NCBI GenBank assembly: GCA_035772735.1
Contig: JASDFA010000020.1
Span: 92,015,001 to 92,079,000, forward strand
Reading direction: 5' to 3'
Source: Datura wrightii
Lineage: Eukaryota; Streptophyta; Magnoliopsida; Solanales; Solanaceae
DNA: 64,000 nt
How positions within the stretch are numbered: position 1 is the stretch's first letter; each line of letters starts with the position of its first letter. Of this stretch, positions 36,961 through 49,054 are shown piece by piece. The translations under genes were made by a program, and so were the position numbers. The notes under the pieces were generated by a model. That model was not told where the DNA came from, did not search any database, and saw only the letters and a program-made list of their open reading frames with translations.

Positions 36961-39104
36961 TGTTATACCCCAGGAACCCAAGGATCAGACCTGGGAGTGA
37001 AAACGGAGAAAAATTGAAAATTCCCACCAGGTCATAGAACGACTCGTGAGGTGAGTCATAAGGAGTGACCATGAGTCGTAAAGTGCCTCATGGTCAGCTT
37101 GGTTTGGCAAAGTTTGAGTGAGGAGGCCACGGGCCTGACCACGAGTCATGGTCAGACCTCACGACTCGTGAGGTCACCCATGGTCAACCCTGGAGGATTG
37201 GCAATATTAGGATGGGCAGTGTAGGCCACGGAAGGTAACCACGAGTCGTGGTTTGACCTCACGACTCGTGAAGTCCCCCGTGGGGTTCCCTTGGAGGTTT
37301 AGGAAGTGGACACAACGGATCAAGGCAACGAGTCATGCCCTGAGGCGACGACCCGTTAGGTCCCTCGTGAGGACTGGCGACCAGAGATTTCCTGCTTTTT
37401 AATGAGGGTGTTTTCATAATTTCCTAAGTCCTTAAGGCCTAAACTACATCATTTTGGATATTTTCTGAGTGTGATAAGAGGAGTTAAGTCCCTATTGCAT
37501 GCCCATTCTCATGCAAGGATTTTAGAGAGGTGTTTGGGAGATTCAAGGCCTTCTTCCACAAATTTTCATCAATTTCTTTGTGGGTGTTCAAGGAACTTTA
37601 AATCCATTTATTCCTAGGTATGTATGGTTTTAAAATTGGTGGAATTCTTCCTCACCGGTGCCCAATTTCAAATTAATCCACGAATTCTCCTACTCAAAAT
37701 CCATGAGGTTTTACCCAAAGCATGAAGATATGATTTCTCTTTATGGATATAATTTAGTTGAGTTTTAATCATTGAATTATGCGTGTTGGGCAGGTTTTAT
37801 ATTATTTTCTTCAAAATCATGTTTCAATCTTTTTAAATCTAAATTGCCCATTTGTGGAAGTTCATGAAAGTCATGATTTATGATGAACATCCATTATTTT
37901 AAGTTTATTGATTATGGAAATGCATGAATCCAAGTTACCCATGTTTATGAGCATATTTTGAAAGGATTGAGTATGATGAAGCATTGGGCAATGCCCATAT
38001 GATGAAGAATGATTTACAATTTATGAAAACGAATTTCATGATTTATCGATTTATGATGTTGGCCGATAAAAAAGGGCCTTGATTCTTGGATAAGCATGAT
38101 TTAAAGGGGATAAATGATGATAAAGGTTATATCTTATCCAATGAATTTTATGCATGATTTTATTGTATTATGTATGAGCCTATATGCATGTTTTTGGGAG
38201 CTGTGTCTAGCACCGAGCAGCCCAGCGTTCAAAGGACTACGTTGGTGTCTCATAACCACGTGCCACTGTGGGTTGCAAATATTATGATGTATTGATTATG
38301 ATCCCCTCAAAATGTGATATCACGCCTTATGCACGACCCTCACCTGGCAAGCCAGGGTCAGCTCAGCCCACTTGAGCGAGACAGTGGGGCATCATGAAAG
38401 ACTCTACCATGATGGTGTCAGTTATGATGAGTCCCCCCATTGTTCCACATGTTTTATGCATTATTATGTTTATGTTATTGGGTCAAGTTATATTATGATA
38501 AATTTATTTACGATTATGATAATAAATGATTATGAATGATTTGAATGTCTTGAGCCTTATGTTTAAGTACGAAGATTTTGATGCAAGCATGATGTCCTTC
38601 TCTTATGTCTATTTATGAGTTTACTTTACTTTTAAGAATGTCTATTTTACTTGCCTTGCATACTCAGTACATTCCACGTACTGACCGCATGCTTTCTATG
38701 TTGTATCATTTCATGATACAGGGTCCGGATCTCTAGCCCATCCTCATCCTTAGACCATCCCAGCATACGATATCAGCTTGTTGGTGAGTCCTCATGTTCC
38801 GAGGGACTTTTTATAACTTTTCCTATTGATTATGTTTCAGTATCGCTCGGGTGAGTTGATGATGTTGTCCCATCAACCCATCTTACGTATTAGAGGTTTT
38901 CGGACAAATGTGTAGTACTCAGCTTATGTAAATGTTTGGTATTCCCTGATGCTATGTTATGTTTATGTTTCTGCATTGTGTTATATTTATTATTCCGTTT
39001 ATTTAAATGAGATTAGTTGAACGCATGAACCATGGGTTGACTTGGGGTCTCTCGGTGTCCCTTGTGCCATGTCTACGATCTGGGTGTACGTCCTGGTCGT
39101 GACA
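36961..39104 (+). repeat. Element E 5' LTR
   Basis: 2144 bp, TGTTATACCCC to GTCGTGACA. It contains the GACTCGT/ACGAGTC array at about 37035-37385 and the twin palindromes CAGTAC-N7-GTACTG (38665-38683) and TGTATC-N7-GATACA (38702-38720), both perfect. Confidence 0.93.
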
Positions 39105-39108
39105 AATT

Positions 39109-39120
39109 TTATATCAGAGC
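39109..39120 (+). other. Element E primer binding site, decayed
   Basis: 'ttatatcagagc' occupies the place of TGGTATCAGAGC (23087-23098 in D), with the two G positions changed. Pairing with the tRNA 3' end would be weakened. Confidence 0.85.
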
Positions 39121-39314
39121 AATAGGTTTGAAGTTTCCTAGGGTGTCCGAAAGCCACGTTAGGTAGATTCTTCTTCATATGTTTGAAGTGTGCCACACCT
39201 ATGACGAAGAGGCTACAAAACGTTTTAGGAAATGTTCCCTTCTTTCATGTTCTATGTCGTGCGATAAAAAGCCTTTCCATCCTTCTAATTCATGCTATTC
39301 ATTATTGCAGAATT

Positions 39315-40400
39315 ATGGCTCCTAGTAGAATGAACGGAAGGAGGAATGGAAATGATCAAGGCCACGGTGATGGCAATGACCATGGGCATCAGCACTCCCC
39401 ACCTGTTTCGGAGCTGCAAGCACCAGAGCCAGCTGCCCGTGCCGAGTTTTGGGTAGCGATTCAGATGTTGGTGTAGGCCTTGACCGCTCAGGTCAATCAG
39501 CAGGCTGTTTCACAGGTTCCACAGAATGACAATGCAGCGGCGGCTCAGATTAGAGACTTCTTGAGGATGAACCCTCCCGAGCTCACGAGATCAAAGGTGG
39601 ATGAGGATCCACACGAGTTCATTGAAGGGATCCTGAAGGTCACTCAGGTTTTGGGGGTGACAAATGGGGAGTGTGTATAGTTGGTTCATATTAGCTAAAA
39701 GAGTCGCTCAATTTAGTATAAGCAATGGAAGGACAGCAGGGCAGCGGCAGCTGGCCCTATCAGTTGGGATGAGTTCCACATGGCCTTTCTTGACAGATTC
39801 TTCTCTCAGGAGATGAGAGAATTGAGAGCAGCTGAGTTTGTTAACCTCAAGCAAGGAAAGATGACAATGCTGGAGTATTCGCTTGAGTTCACCCGGTTGT
39901 CAAAGTACGCCCCAGAGTTGGTGATGGATCAGAGGGCACGGGTGAGCCGATTTGTTCATGGCGTGGCCAGTTATTTAGACAAGGATTGCAGGACTGCCAT
40001 ACTTCATTAGGATATGGACTTTCCTCGCATAGTGTTGTACGCCCAGCAAATGGAGGCAGCTCATGCGAGGGAGAGGGAGGAAAAGAGAGCTCGAACATAG
40101 TCGTGGGTTTTCACATTAGAGGTCCAGCGGTGGCTACCGTCCACAGTTTCAACAGAGGTCACTAGCCCCAGCACCATCATCAGCTAGCATCCTATCTAGA
40201 CCCAGGGGTGTTCAGAGGAGCAGGGCTTCAGGGTCGAGGGATCAGAGCGTCACCCAGTTAGAGTATACCTCTCCAGTCTGCGGGAAGTGCGGCAAGAGTC
40301 ACACCGGGGAGTGCCTACTCAGTTCGGATGTCTACTTCGGGTGTGGTAGATCTGGGAACATGCACCAAGCATGTCCATATGCCAGACAGGGTGATGATAG
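39315..40400 (+). pseudogene. Element E gag
   Basis: It starts at ATG 39315 (MAPSRMNGRRNGNDQGHG). The capsid domain (MNPPELTRSKVDEDPHEF; FLDRFFSQEMRELRAAEFVNL; YAPELVMDQRARVSRFVHG) runs to about 39990, and a zinc knuckle lies at about 40330-40372 as FGCGRSGNMHQAC, where the ligand His is Asn (D still has His). Stops occur at 39474, 39678 and 40008, with shifts near 39690 and 40098. Compared with D, the 'RELRAAEF' segment is kept, so the two copies can correct each other as templates for annotation. Confidence 0.9.
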
Positions 40401-43400
40401 GGGTAGAGCATAGACCACCAGGACAGCAGCAGCTCCAGCCCATTCAGCTCCACAGGGAGCATATACTAGTGGGGGTGGCGGTCAGCATCAAAACCAATTC
40501 TATGCCCTTGCCTCACGCCAGGAGCAAGAGACTTCGCCAGACGTGGTCACTAGTATGTTGCATGTCTTTCATAATGATGTTATGCCTTGCTAGACCCGAG
40601 AGCTACATTGTCTTTCATGACTCCTTACATTGCTAGTAGTTTTGGAGTTAGTCCTAAAATTCTGTTAGAACCATTCTCCGATCTACTCTAATTGGTGATT
40701 CATTTGTAGCTAGGCGGATATATAGAGGTTTCCCCATCACGGTGTTGCATAAGGTTACCTCTGCAAATTTTAGTAGAGTTAGCCATGACTGACTTTGACG
40801 TTACTCTTGGTATGGATTGGTTGTTTGCATGTTATGCTTCGAGTAATTGTAGGACCTGTACCGTGGAGTTTTGTTTTCCGGGTGAGTCAGTTTTGGAGTG
40901 GAAGGGTAGTTCGGCGGTGCCAGCAGGTCAATTTATTTCCTATCTTAAGGCTAGGAAGATGATCTCGAATGGGTGTATGTACCACCTAGTTAGGGTTAAG
41001 GATGTGGAGTCCAAGACCTCGACTATTCAGTTAGTTCCGATGGTGTGCGAATATCTGGAGGTGTTTCCCGAGGATTTGCCAGGTGTTCCTCCGAATAAAG
41101 AAATTGATTTTGGTATTGATCTATTGCCAGATACTCAGCCTATTTCTATCCCCCCTCCTTACAGGATGGCTCCAGCTGAGCTAAAGGAATTGAAGGATCA
41201 GTTAAGGGATTTGTTGGATAAGGGCTTCATTAGACCGAGCAAGTCTCCTTGGGGTGCGCCAATTCTAGTTGTTCGAAAGAAGGACGATTCCCTTCGCATT
41301 TATATTGACTATCAATAGTTCAACAAGGTTGCCGTTCAAAATAGGTACCCCTTACCCAGGATCAATGATTTGTTTAACCAGCTTCAGGGTGCCAAGTGCT
41401 TTTCCAGGATTGATCTCAAGTCCGGGTATCACCAGCTCAGAGTGCGGGAGAGTGACATCCTGAAGACTGCTTTCAGGACTCGGTATGGCCACTACGAATT
41501 TGTTGTTATGTACTTTAGGCTAATCAATGCTCTTGCAGCTTTTATGGACCTAATGAACAGGGTGTTCAAGCAATATTTGGATATGTTCGTGATTGTGTTC
41601 ACCAACGACATTCTTATATACTCCCGGAACGAGGAGAAGCATGCCACACATTTGAGGATAGTGCTGCAAACCCTCTAGGATCGTCAGCTATATGCAAAGT
41701 TTAGTAAATGTGAATTTTGGCTAAACTTGGTAGCATTTCTAGGATATGTAGTATCAAGCGAATGCATAAGGGTAGATTCCCAAAAGGTAGAGGCGCTGAA
41801 GAATTGGCCTAGACCAGTGAACCCTTCAGAAATTCAGAGTTTCTTGGGCCTAGTAGGTTATTACCGAAGGTTTATGGAGGGTTTCTCATCTATTGCAGCA
41901 CCTTTGACTAAGTTGACTAAGAAAAAGGTGAAATTCCAATGGTTGGATGCTTGTGAGAAAACCTTCCAAGAGTTGAAGACCCGAATCACTTCAGCGCCAG
42001 TGTTGACCTTACCCGAGGGTACCGATGGCTTCATTGTCAATTGTGATGCTTCGAGAATCAGAATGGGATGTGTGTTGATGCAGTGTGGGAAGGTGATAGC
42101 ATATGCCTCGAGACAGCTGAAAGTTCATGAAAAGAATTACCCGACCCATGATCTTGAGTTGACCGTGGTGTTGTTTGCATTGAAGATATGGCGGCGTTAC
42201 TTGTATGGGGTCCATGTGGATGTATTCACGGATCACAAGAGCTTGCAATATGTGTTCACATGGAAGGATCTAAATCTTTGACAAAGGAGATGGTTAAAAT
42301 TACTTAAGGACTATGACATGAGTGTCCTTTACCACCCGGGCAAGGTTAATGTGGTTGCGGATGCACTTAGTAGACTCTCTATAGAAAGTGTGTCCCACGT
42401 AGATGGGGGAAAGACGGAGTTGGTGAGGGATGTCCACCGACTCACAAGACTGGGAGTTAGATTGATCGACTCGGCCGATGGCGGTGTTGTTGTGCATAAC
42501 GGGTCAGAATCGTCCTTGGTAGTTGATGTTAAATCCTGGTAGGATGAGGATCCAATATTGAGGAAGCTGAAGGAGGCGCTGCGGAGTCAGAAGGTGGAGG
42601 CTTTCTCCCAAGGGGAAGATGATGTGCTACAATACCAGGGTCAACTATGTGTTTCGAACATCAAGAATTTGAGAGTTCAGATATTTCATGAGGCACATGG
42701 TACCAGATATTCCATTCATCCAGGATCCACGAAAATGTATCGAGATTTGCGAGAAATCTATTGGTGGGATGGTATGAAGAAGGATATTGCGGAGTTTGTA
42801 GAAAAATGTCCAAACTACCAGCAAGTGAAAGTCGAAAATCAAAGTCCAAGAGGCATACTTCAGGATATCAGCATCCCAACTTGGAAGTGGGAAGAGATTA
42901 CTATGGATTTTGTTACAGGCCTACCTCGTACTCGCCGACACTATGACTCCATTTGGGTGGTGGTGGACAGGCTAACTAAGGCTGCACATTTCCTACAAGT
43001 CAAGACCACGGATTCAGTGGATGATTATGCTAAGTTGTATATTCGGGAGTTAGTTCAACTTCATGGAGTTCCCTTGTATATTATTTTAGACTGAGGTACT
43101 CAGTTTACCTCTCAATTCTAGCATTCCTTTCAAAAAGGACTTGGGACGCAGGTTAAGCTCAGTACAGTCTTCCATCCGCAAACAAACATCTAGGCAGAAC
43201 GAACCATTCAAACCCTTGAGGATATGTTGAGGGGCATGTGTTATGGATTTAAAGGTAGTTGGGATGATCATTTGCCCTTGATCGAGTTTTGTTATAATAA
43301 CAGTTACCGCTCCAGTATCCAGATGGCACCGTTCGAGGCTCTTTACGGGCAGAGGTGTAGATCTCCTATCGGATAGTTCGAGGTTGATGAGGCAGCAATG

Positions 43401-43961
43401 ATCAGACCAGATTCAATTCATGAGGCGATGATGAAGGTTTAGTTGATAAGGGACCGGTTGAAAACCGCTCAAAGTCGTCAGAAATCGTATGCTGATGTGA
43501 GGAGAAGAGGTTTGGAGTTTGATGTAGATGACTGGGTATTTCTAAAGGTATCTCCCATGAAGGGAGTCATGTGGTTCGGAAAGAAAGGTAAACTCAATCC
43601 CCGCTATGTTGGCCCCTACCAGGTTGTGAGGAGAGTTGGTAAGGTGGCGTATGAGTTGGACTTACCCTCGGAGCTATCTTCGGTTCATCCCATCTTTCAT
43701 GTGTCACTTTTGAAGAAGTGCTTGGGTGACCCAGCCTTAGTAGATCCAATAGACAGCATTGGAGTGAAGGACAGCCTTAGTTATGAAGAAATTCCCGTTG
43801 AAATTTTGGATCATCAGGTTCGGAGGCTATGGAACAAAGAAGTAGCTTCAGTAAAGGTGTTATGGAGAAATCAGCACGTTGAAGGAGCTACATGGGAAGC
43901 CAAAACAGATATGATGGATAAATACCCTCATTTGTTCCCTACCGGCTCCGTTTCAGTTTGA
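40401..43961 (+). pseudogene. Element E protease-RT-RNase H-integrase-chromodomain
   Basis: The protease site reads LLDPRATLSF (about 40587), Gly replaced by Arg. RT spans about 41095-41680; its catalytic pair is FTND (Asn codon 41604-41606, Asp 41607-41609) instead of FIDD, which should abolish polymerisation. RNase H spans about 42035-42370 and keeps CDAS, HDLEL, TDHKSL and DALSR. The integrase zinc site reads CPNY (second Cys lost, about 42820); the core keeps MDFVTG, a stop right after the second catalytic Asp (ILD-stop-GTQF, about 43092) and AERT. The chromodomain (IPVEILDHQVRRLWNKEVASVK) ends at TGA 43959-43961, and its last 172 residues form one open frame from 43443. Confidence 0.9.
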
Positions 43962-44172
43962 GGTATTTGTTTTTCCCTAAACCTTTAATCAGCTTTTTCC
44001 ATTCAGTTCATGCGTGCAAGTTTGTTTTATGATATGGTAAATGTATGTGATGTCTGAATCCAGTTTAGCTATGTAGTTCCTTTCGGAGGTAGTCATTCCA
44101 TCAATTTTCGACTTAAAAAATTGGTAATCGTATATGGTGATAGCTTGTTTCTGAGTTTTTTGCATGTTTCTG

Positions 44173-44207
44173 ACATTCGAGGACGAATGTTCCCAAGGGG
44201 GAGATAT
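44173..44207 (+). other. Element E stem-loop and polypurine tract
   Basis: ACATTC-GAGGAC-GAATGT (44173-44190) makes a perfect 6-bp stem, followed by 'aagggggagatat' (44195-44207) at the LTR border. This is the best preserved copy in the window. Confidence 0.85.
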
Positions 44208-46332
44208 TGTTATACCTCGGGAACCCAAGGATCAGACTCGGGAGTGACAATGGAAAAAAATTGAAAATTTGCACCAGGTCACAGAACGACTCGTGAGGTG
44301 AGTCGTGAGGAGTGACCACGAGTTGTGAACTGCCTCGTGGTCATCTTGGTTTGGCAAAGTCTGAGTGAGGAGGCCACAGGCCTGACCATGAGTCGTGGTC
44401 AGACCTCAGGACTCGTGAGGTCACCCGTGGTCAACCCTGGAGGATTGGCAATATTGGGATGGCCAGTATAGGCCACAGAAGGTGACCACGAGTCGTGGTC
44501 TGACCTCACAACTCATGAAGTCCCCCGTGGGGTTCCCTTGGAGGTTTGGGCAGTGGACTCAACAGATCAAGGCAACGAGTCATGCCTTGAGGCAATGATC
44601 CGTTAGGTCCCTTGTGAGGACTGGCGACCAGAGATTTCCTGCATTTTAATGAGGGTGTTTTCGTAATTTTCTAAGTCCCTAAGGCCTAAACGACGTCGTT
44701 TTGGATATTTTCTGAGTGTGATAAGAGGAGTTAAGTCCTTATTGCATGCCCATTCTCATGCAAGGATTTTAGAGAGGTTTTTGGGAGATTCAAGGACTTC
44801 TTCCCCAAATTTTAATCAATTTCTTTGTGGGTGTTCAAGGAACTTTAAGTCCATCTATTCCTAGGTATGTAGAGTTTTAAAATGGGCGGAATTCTTCCTC
44901 ACCCATGCCCAATTTCAAGTTAATCCATGAATTCTCCTACTCAAATTCCATGGGGTTTTACCCAAAGCATGAAGATATGATTTCTCTTTATGCATATAAT
45001 TTAGTTGAGTTTTAATCATTGAATTATGCATGTTGGGAAGGTTTTGTATTATTTTTTTCAAAATCATGTTTCAATCTTTTTAAATCTAAATTGCCCATTT
45101 ATGGAAGTTCATGAAAGTCATGATTTATGATGAACATTTATTATTTTAAGTTTATTGATTATGAAAATGCATGAATCCAAGCTACCCATGTTTATGAGCA
45201 TATTTTGAAAGGATTGAGTATGATGAAGCATTGGGCAATGCCCATATGATGAAGAATGATTTACGATTTATGAAAACAAATTTCATGATTTATCGATTTA
45301 TGATGTTGGTCGATAAAAAGGGGCCTTGATTCTTGGCTAAGCATGTTTTAAATGGGATCAATGATGATAAAGGTTATATCTTAGCCAATGAATTTTATAC
45401 ATGATGTTAATGTATTATGTATGAGCCTATATGCATGTTTTTTGGAGCCGTGTCTAGCACCGAGCAGCCCGGCGTTCAAAGGACTACGCCGATGTCTCAT
45501 AAACATGTGCCACCGTGGGTTGCAAATTTTATGATGTATTGATGATGATCCCCTCAAATGTGATATCACGCCTTATGCACGACCTTCGCCTAGCAAGCCA
45601 GGGTCGGCTCTGCCCACTTGAGTGAGACAGTGGGGCATCATAAAAGGCTCTACCATAAAGGTGTCGGTTATGAGGAGTCCTCCCATTGTTCCACATGTTT
45701 TATGCATTGTTATGTTTATGTTATTGGCTCAATTTATATTATGATAAAGTTATTTACAATTATGATAATGAATGATTATGAATATTTGAAAGTCTTGAGC
45801 CTTATGTTTTAGTATGAAGATTTTGATACAAGCATGATGTCCTTCTCCTATGCCTATTTATGAGTTTACTTTTAAGAATGTCCGTTTTACTTACCTTGCA
45901 TACTCAGTACATTTCATGTACTGACCGCATACTTTCTATGTTGTATCGTTTTATGATACAGGGTCCGGATCGCAAGCTCATCCTCATCCTTAGACCATCC
46001 CAGCCTACGATATCAGCTTGTTGGTGAGTCCTCATGTTCCAAGGGTCATTTGATAACATTTCCTGTTGATTATGTTTCAGTATTGCTCGGGTGAGTTGGG
46101 GATGTTGTCCTATCAACCCATCTTACTTATTAGAGGTTTTCGGACAAATGTGTAGTACTCAGCTTATGTAAATGTTTGGTATTCCCTGATGCTATGTTAT
46201 GGTTACATTTCTGCAATGTGTTATGTTTATTTAAATGAGATTAGATGAACGCATGCACCATGGGTTGACTTGGAGTCTCTTGGGGTCCCTTGTCCTGTGT
46301 CTACGATCCGGGTGTACGTTCGGGTCGTGACA
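44208..46332 (+). repeat. Element E 3' LTR
   Basis: 2125 bp, with the motif array at about 44285-44630 and palindromes at 45905-45923 and 45942-45960. It is about 20 bases shorter than the 5' LTR. Many differences between the two are CG against TG or CA. Confidence 0.93.
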
Positions 46333-47631
46333 TGATGAAAATAGTGTGAATCCCTTGGAGGGTGATGCTTTGTGGGAAATGTTTTAGTTTAATTCTCTTG
46401 TATGAACGGTTGTCTAAAACTTCCCCCAAGTATGACTCAAGGCGAAATCCTAGATGTAGCTGTACTTGATAGATGATTTTAGGCTTTCTTTTGATAGCTA
46501 CTTTACCTATATGACCTCCTTGAGCATGAATCCTTTCTAGCCAATGTTGAGCCTTTAGCCTTTTCCTTGAAAACCACATTACAAGTCTATTACCCTTTTT
46601 GTAATCCCTCTTTGGCACCCATCCTCCCTAGTGCTAATTGTGAGAAGATATGCAAAAATGATGCTTGAAATCCCAAAAGTGTAGGAATAGAAAAGGAAAA
46701 GATGAGGCAAAAGCCTAAGTTTGGGGATTGCAAAAAAAAAGGAAAATGGAAAAAATGACGCGAACTTCAATGTGAGGTAACACCACATTATGAAAAGAAT
46801 GATTAAATTATTTGGATGAAAAGAACCAAATTGTATAAAGGTGCTGCCTCTTGCTTAAATGAGATGAAAAGTGGTAACTAAGGATAGATAAGGAGAGCTC
46901 TTGTTTCAAGAGTGAAAATGTTGTTCAAGAAGAGATAAGGTGATGGTGATCTCAAAAGAAAATGGAATATGCAATAAGATTCACAAAAGGGGCATCAGGG
47001 AGGTTGTAGTCACTTGAACTTAAAAGTCATTCTACCTTTACCCCTAGCCTTCATCATGACCTCCAAGTCCTAATTGATTTTAAGTGTAGCAGCTCTACTT
47101 TAGTGGTGATTTACACGAAGGGCAAGCCTATGGGTCAAGTTATGTGCATGAGAATTTCTTTGTGCAAGTGAGCGTATTTGTTTCATTATATAATCCCTTG
47201 AGTGTGAATTGCTTTATAATTAAATGGTATTCTCTCTTGATGTGACTAGCATCACCTCCTTGGGAAACATGCTTGCACGTGCCAAAAGATGTGATTGAGA
47301 TAAGAATGTAGTCAGCTTTAACACAAACTTTGAATGTGAATTTTTAATGACTTAAGATGTTATATAAGCTTGTTGTGATCAGCCATGCCCCTTGTTTTGA
47401 ATGATGGAATCAACTGTGAATCATGTCAATTGATTTTGGTCATCTCTTGAAGCATCTCCATATAGTGTTGAGTCTCCTCTTTTCCTTTGAGTTGGTGAGC
47501 AAGCTTTGGGTTGTCGGGGTCAAACTAGTCCTTTCTGCATAATCTCATGTAGAATGACATGCTTACTCATATAGTTCAACTGTAAAGAATTGTCTTGCTT
47601 GAGGACAAGCAATGGTTCAAGTTTGGGGAGT
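46333..47631 (+). other. Element B 3' non-coding region, part 2
   Basis: It continues B after E (first five bases are the right target copy of E). No coding features; open frames on the minus strand (46301-46788) look accidental. It ends with the polypurine tract 'tttggggag' (47622-47630). Confidence 0.75.
47622..47630 (+). other. Element B polypurine tract
   Basis: 'tttggggag' beside the 3' LTR, in the form usual for Athila-like elements, preceded by 'gaggacaagcaatggttcaa'. Confidence 0.75.
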
Positions 47632-49054
47632 TTATGAGTTTGTAATTTACCAACTCATTAGGCTTTTAAATATGAGCTTTTGCTTGGTTTTCAAGTCATT
47701 TTGGAGGATTTTATGCTCTTTCTCTTTTTTTTGTAGGCATTCAACTTAAAGAGAGAAGGCAAGGAATTGGACAAAAGCATGAAATCAAAGAAGAGAACCG
47801 GCACCTTACCAAATGGGAACGGTTCTCCGCCGGATGGGATAGGTGAAACGCCGGCCAAACGCAAAAGCATACTAGTGAGAAGTGGAAGGTGCACCAGCGG
47901 AACACGGGTCAGCACCTATGAACCGCCGGTGCCAACGCTGCCCAGATCCTAAAGTCACTAGCCCCAACTGCGACAAAGCGGTGCCCCGCAGATGGGCACT
48001 GACGGAACACTAGTGACTCGTAAGTGAGGCCATTTTTAGGAGGGAAAAATTGTCCAACACGGGATTTGAGGAGCACTTTTTAACCTATTTATGTACATTC
48101 TCTAGAAAGTACTGAATATTCCATTCCAGATTTGTTGAGTTAGAGAGAGAAATATTGAATAGCTTTCTACTTCTTCCTCCTCAAGGTACAAACCACCATT
48201 GGAGACAATTTTGAGCTTGCTATTTACTCTTAATGATGAATTTTATGAATTTATTTGTCAATATGCTTTTCTAGTATTCATCTATGAGTACCTAGATATT
48301 TTGCTAGGGGTGTGTGCATGATTGGAGATAGATAAGATTAGGTATGGCTATATTAATCTTGTAATTACTCATTTAGTATAAATCTGTTGTTTTCTCTCAT
48401 ATCATAATTGAATTATCTATAGTTTAAAATGTGGGTTATGTCTACTTATTCCATTTTTACTTGAAAAAGGGAAATTGAATATGGGTGAGAAAGAGATGGT
48501 AGGCAATTGGGTCTTGAGTGTTTGGGGGGGTTGGGCTAGAGATAGTCAATCCCCATAGTCATATACCCATTAGATATTTGAGGCTAGAGATAGATCAATA
48601 TTGCCTAAGCTATAGTGAATTAATTAATTGATGCCTTGGAGTTTGAGAAAACTCAAGGAAAAGAGCACCCAAATGGTTGACAAACATCGGGTGTCACTTT
48701 ATCCATGGTTATTTATGCTTATGAGTAATAATTTGATTTTCTAGTTAATCCCAATACAATCTAACCCCCATTAATAGCACACCCTAGCTCTTGCTCATAA
48801 TTGTTCATTCAATTTGGTCGTCTTGTTCTCTTGCTAGTTGATTTTAATTCAAATTGTGATCTCGCTTTTCCCCGCAATATTTATTTTCTTTTATTTCCAA
48901 CGAATGGATGCAATTTTAGTTCAAATCAATAAACAACTTTTGCATTATTCAATCGCTATTCCCTGTGGATTCGACCCCAATTCTTAGTTGGGTATTTATA
49001 TCGCGACGATCATTTACACTTCCTCCTCGTGAGGAATGGATTTGAACGTCATCA
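47632..49054 (+). repeat. Element B 3' LTR
   Basis: 1423 bp without interruption. Its first bases read TTATGAG where the 5' LTR has TGATGAG; its end is TCATCA. A hairpin motif copy lies at 47842-47854. It is the template that shows where C and D broke the 5' LTR. Its length agrees with the reassembled 5' LTR (about 1414 bp). Confidence 0.9.

Larger units (their letters stand above)
36961..46332 (+). mobile_element. Element E: Tekay/Del-like chromovirus, D family
   Basis: A full-length element of 9372 bp with LTRs 36961-39104 and 44208-46332, flanked by a perfect 5-bp duplication (tgatg at 36956-36960 and 46333-46337). Its layout and proteins follow D closely. The coding region has fewer stops than D but carries a lethal RT change (FTND for FIDD). 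It is inserted in the 3' non-coding region of B in the same orientation as D. Confidence 0.95.
10450..49054 (+). mobile_element. Element B: Athila-like Ty3/gypsy, nested
   Basis: This long terminal repeat element begins TGATGA and ends TCATCA. Without its three insertions (C 10832-20256, D 20943-30291, E 36961-46332) it is about 10.4 kb. Signs of the Athila group are the primer site TGGCGTCGTTACCGGGGA after the 5' LTR, an Athila-type gag and protease (LCDLGTSINLMP), the 'aggcgcttcttgtgaggc' block that normally follows pol, a second ORF in the env position and the 'tttggggag' polypurine tract. RT, RNase H and integrase are absent, so it is either a deleted or a non-autonomous copy. It sits in a LINE. 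Confidence 0.85.
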
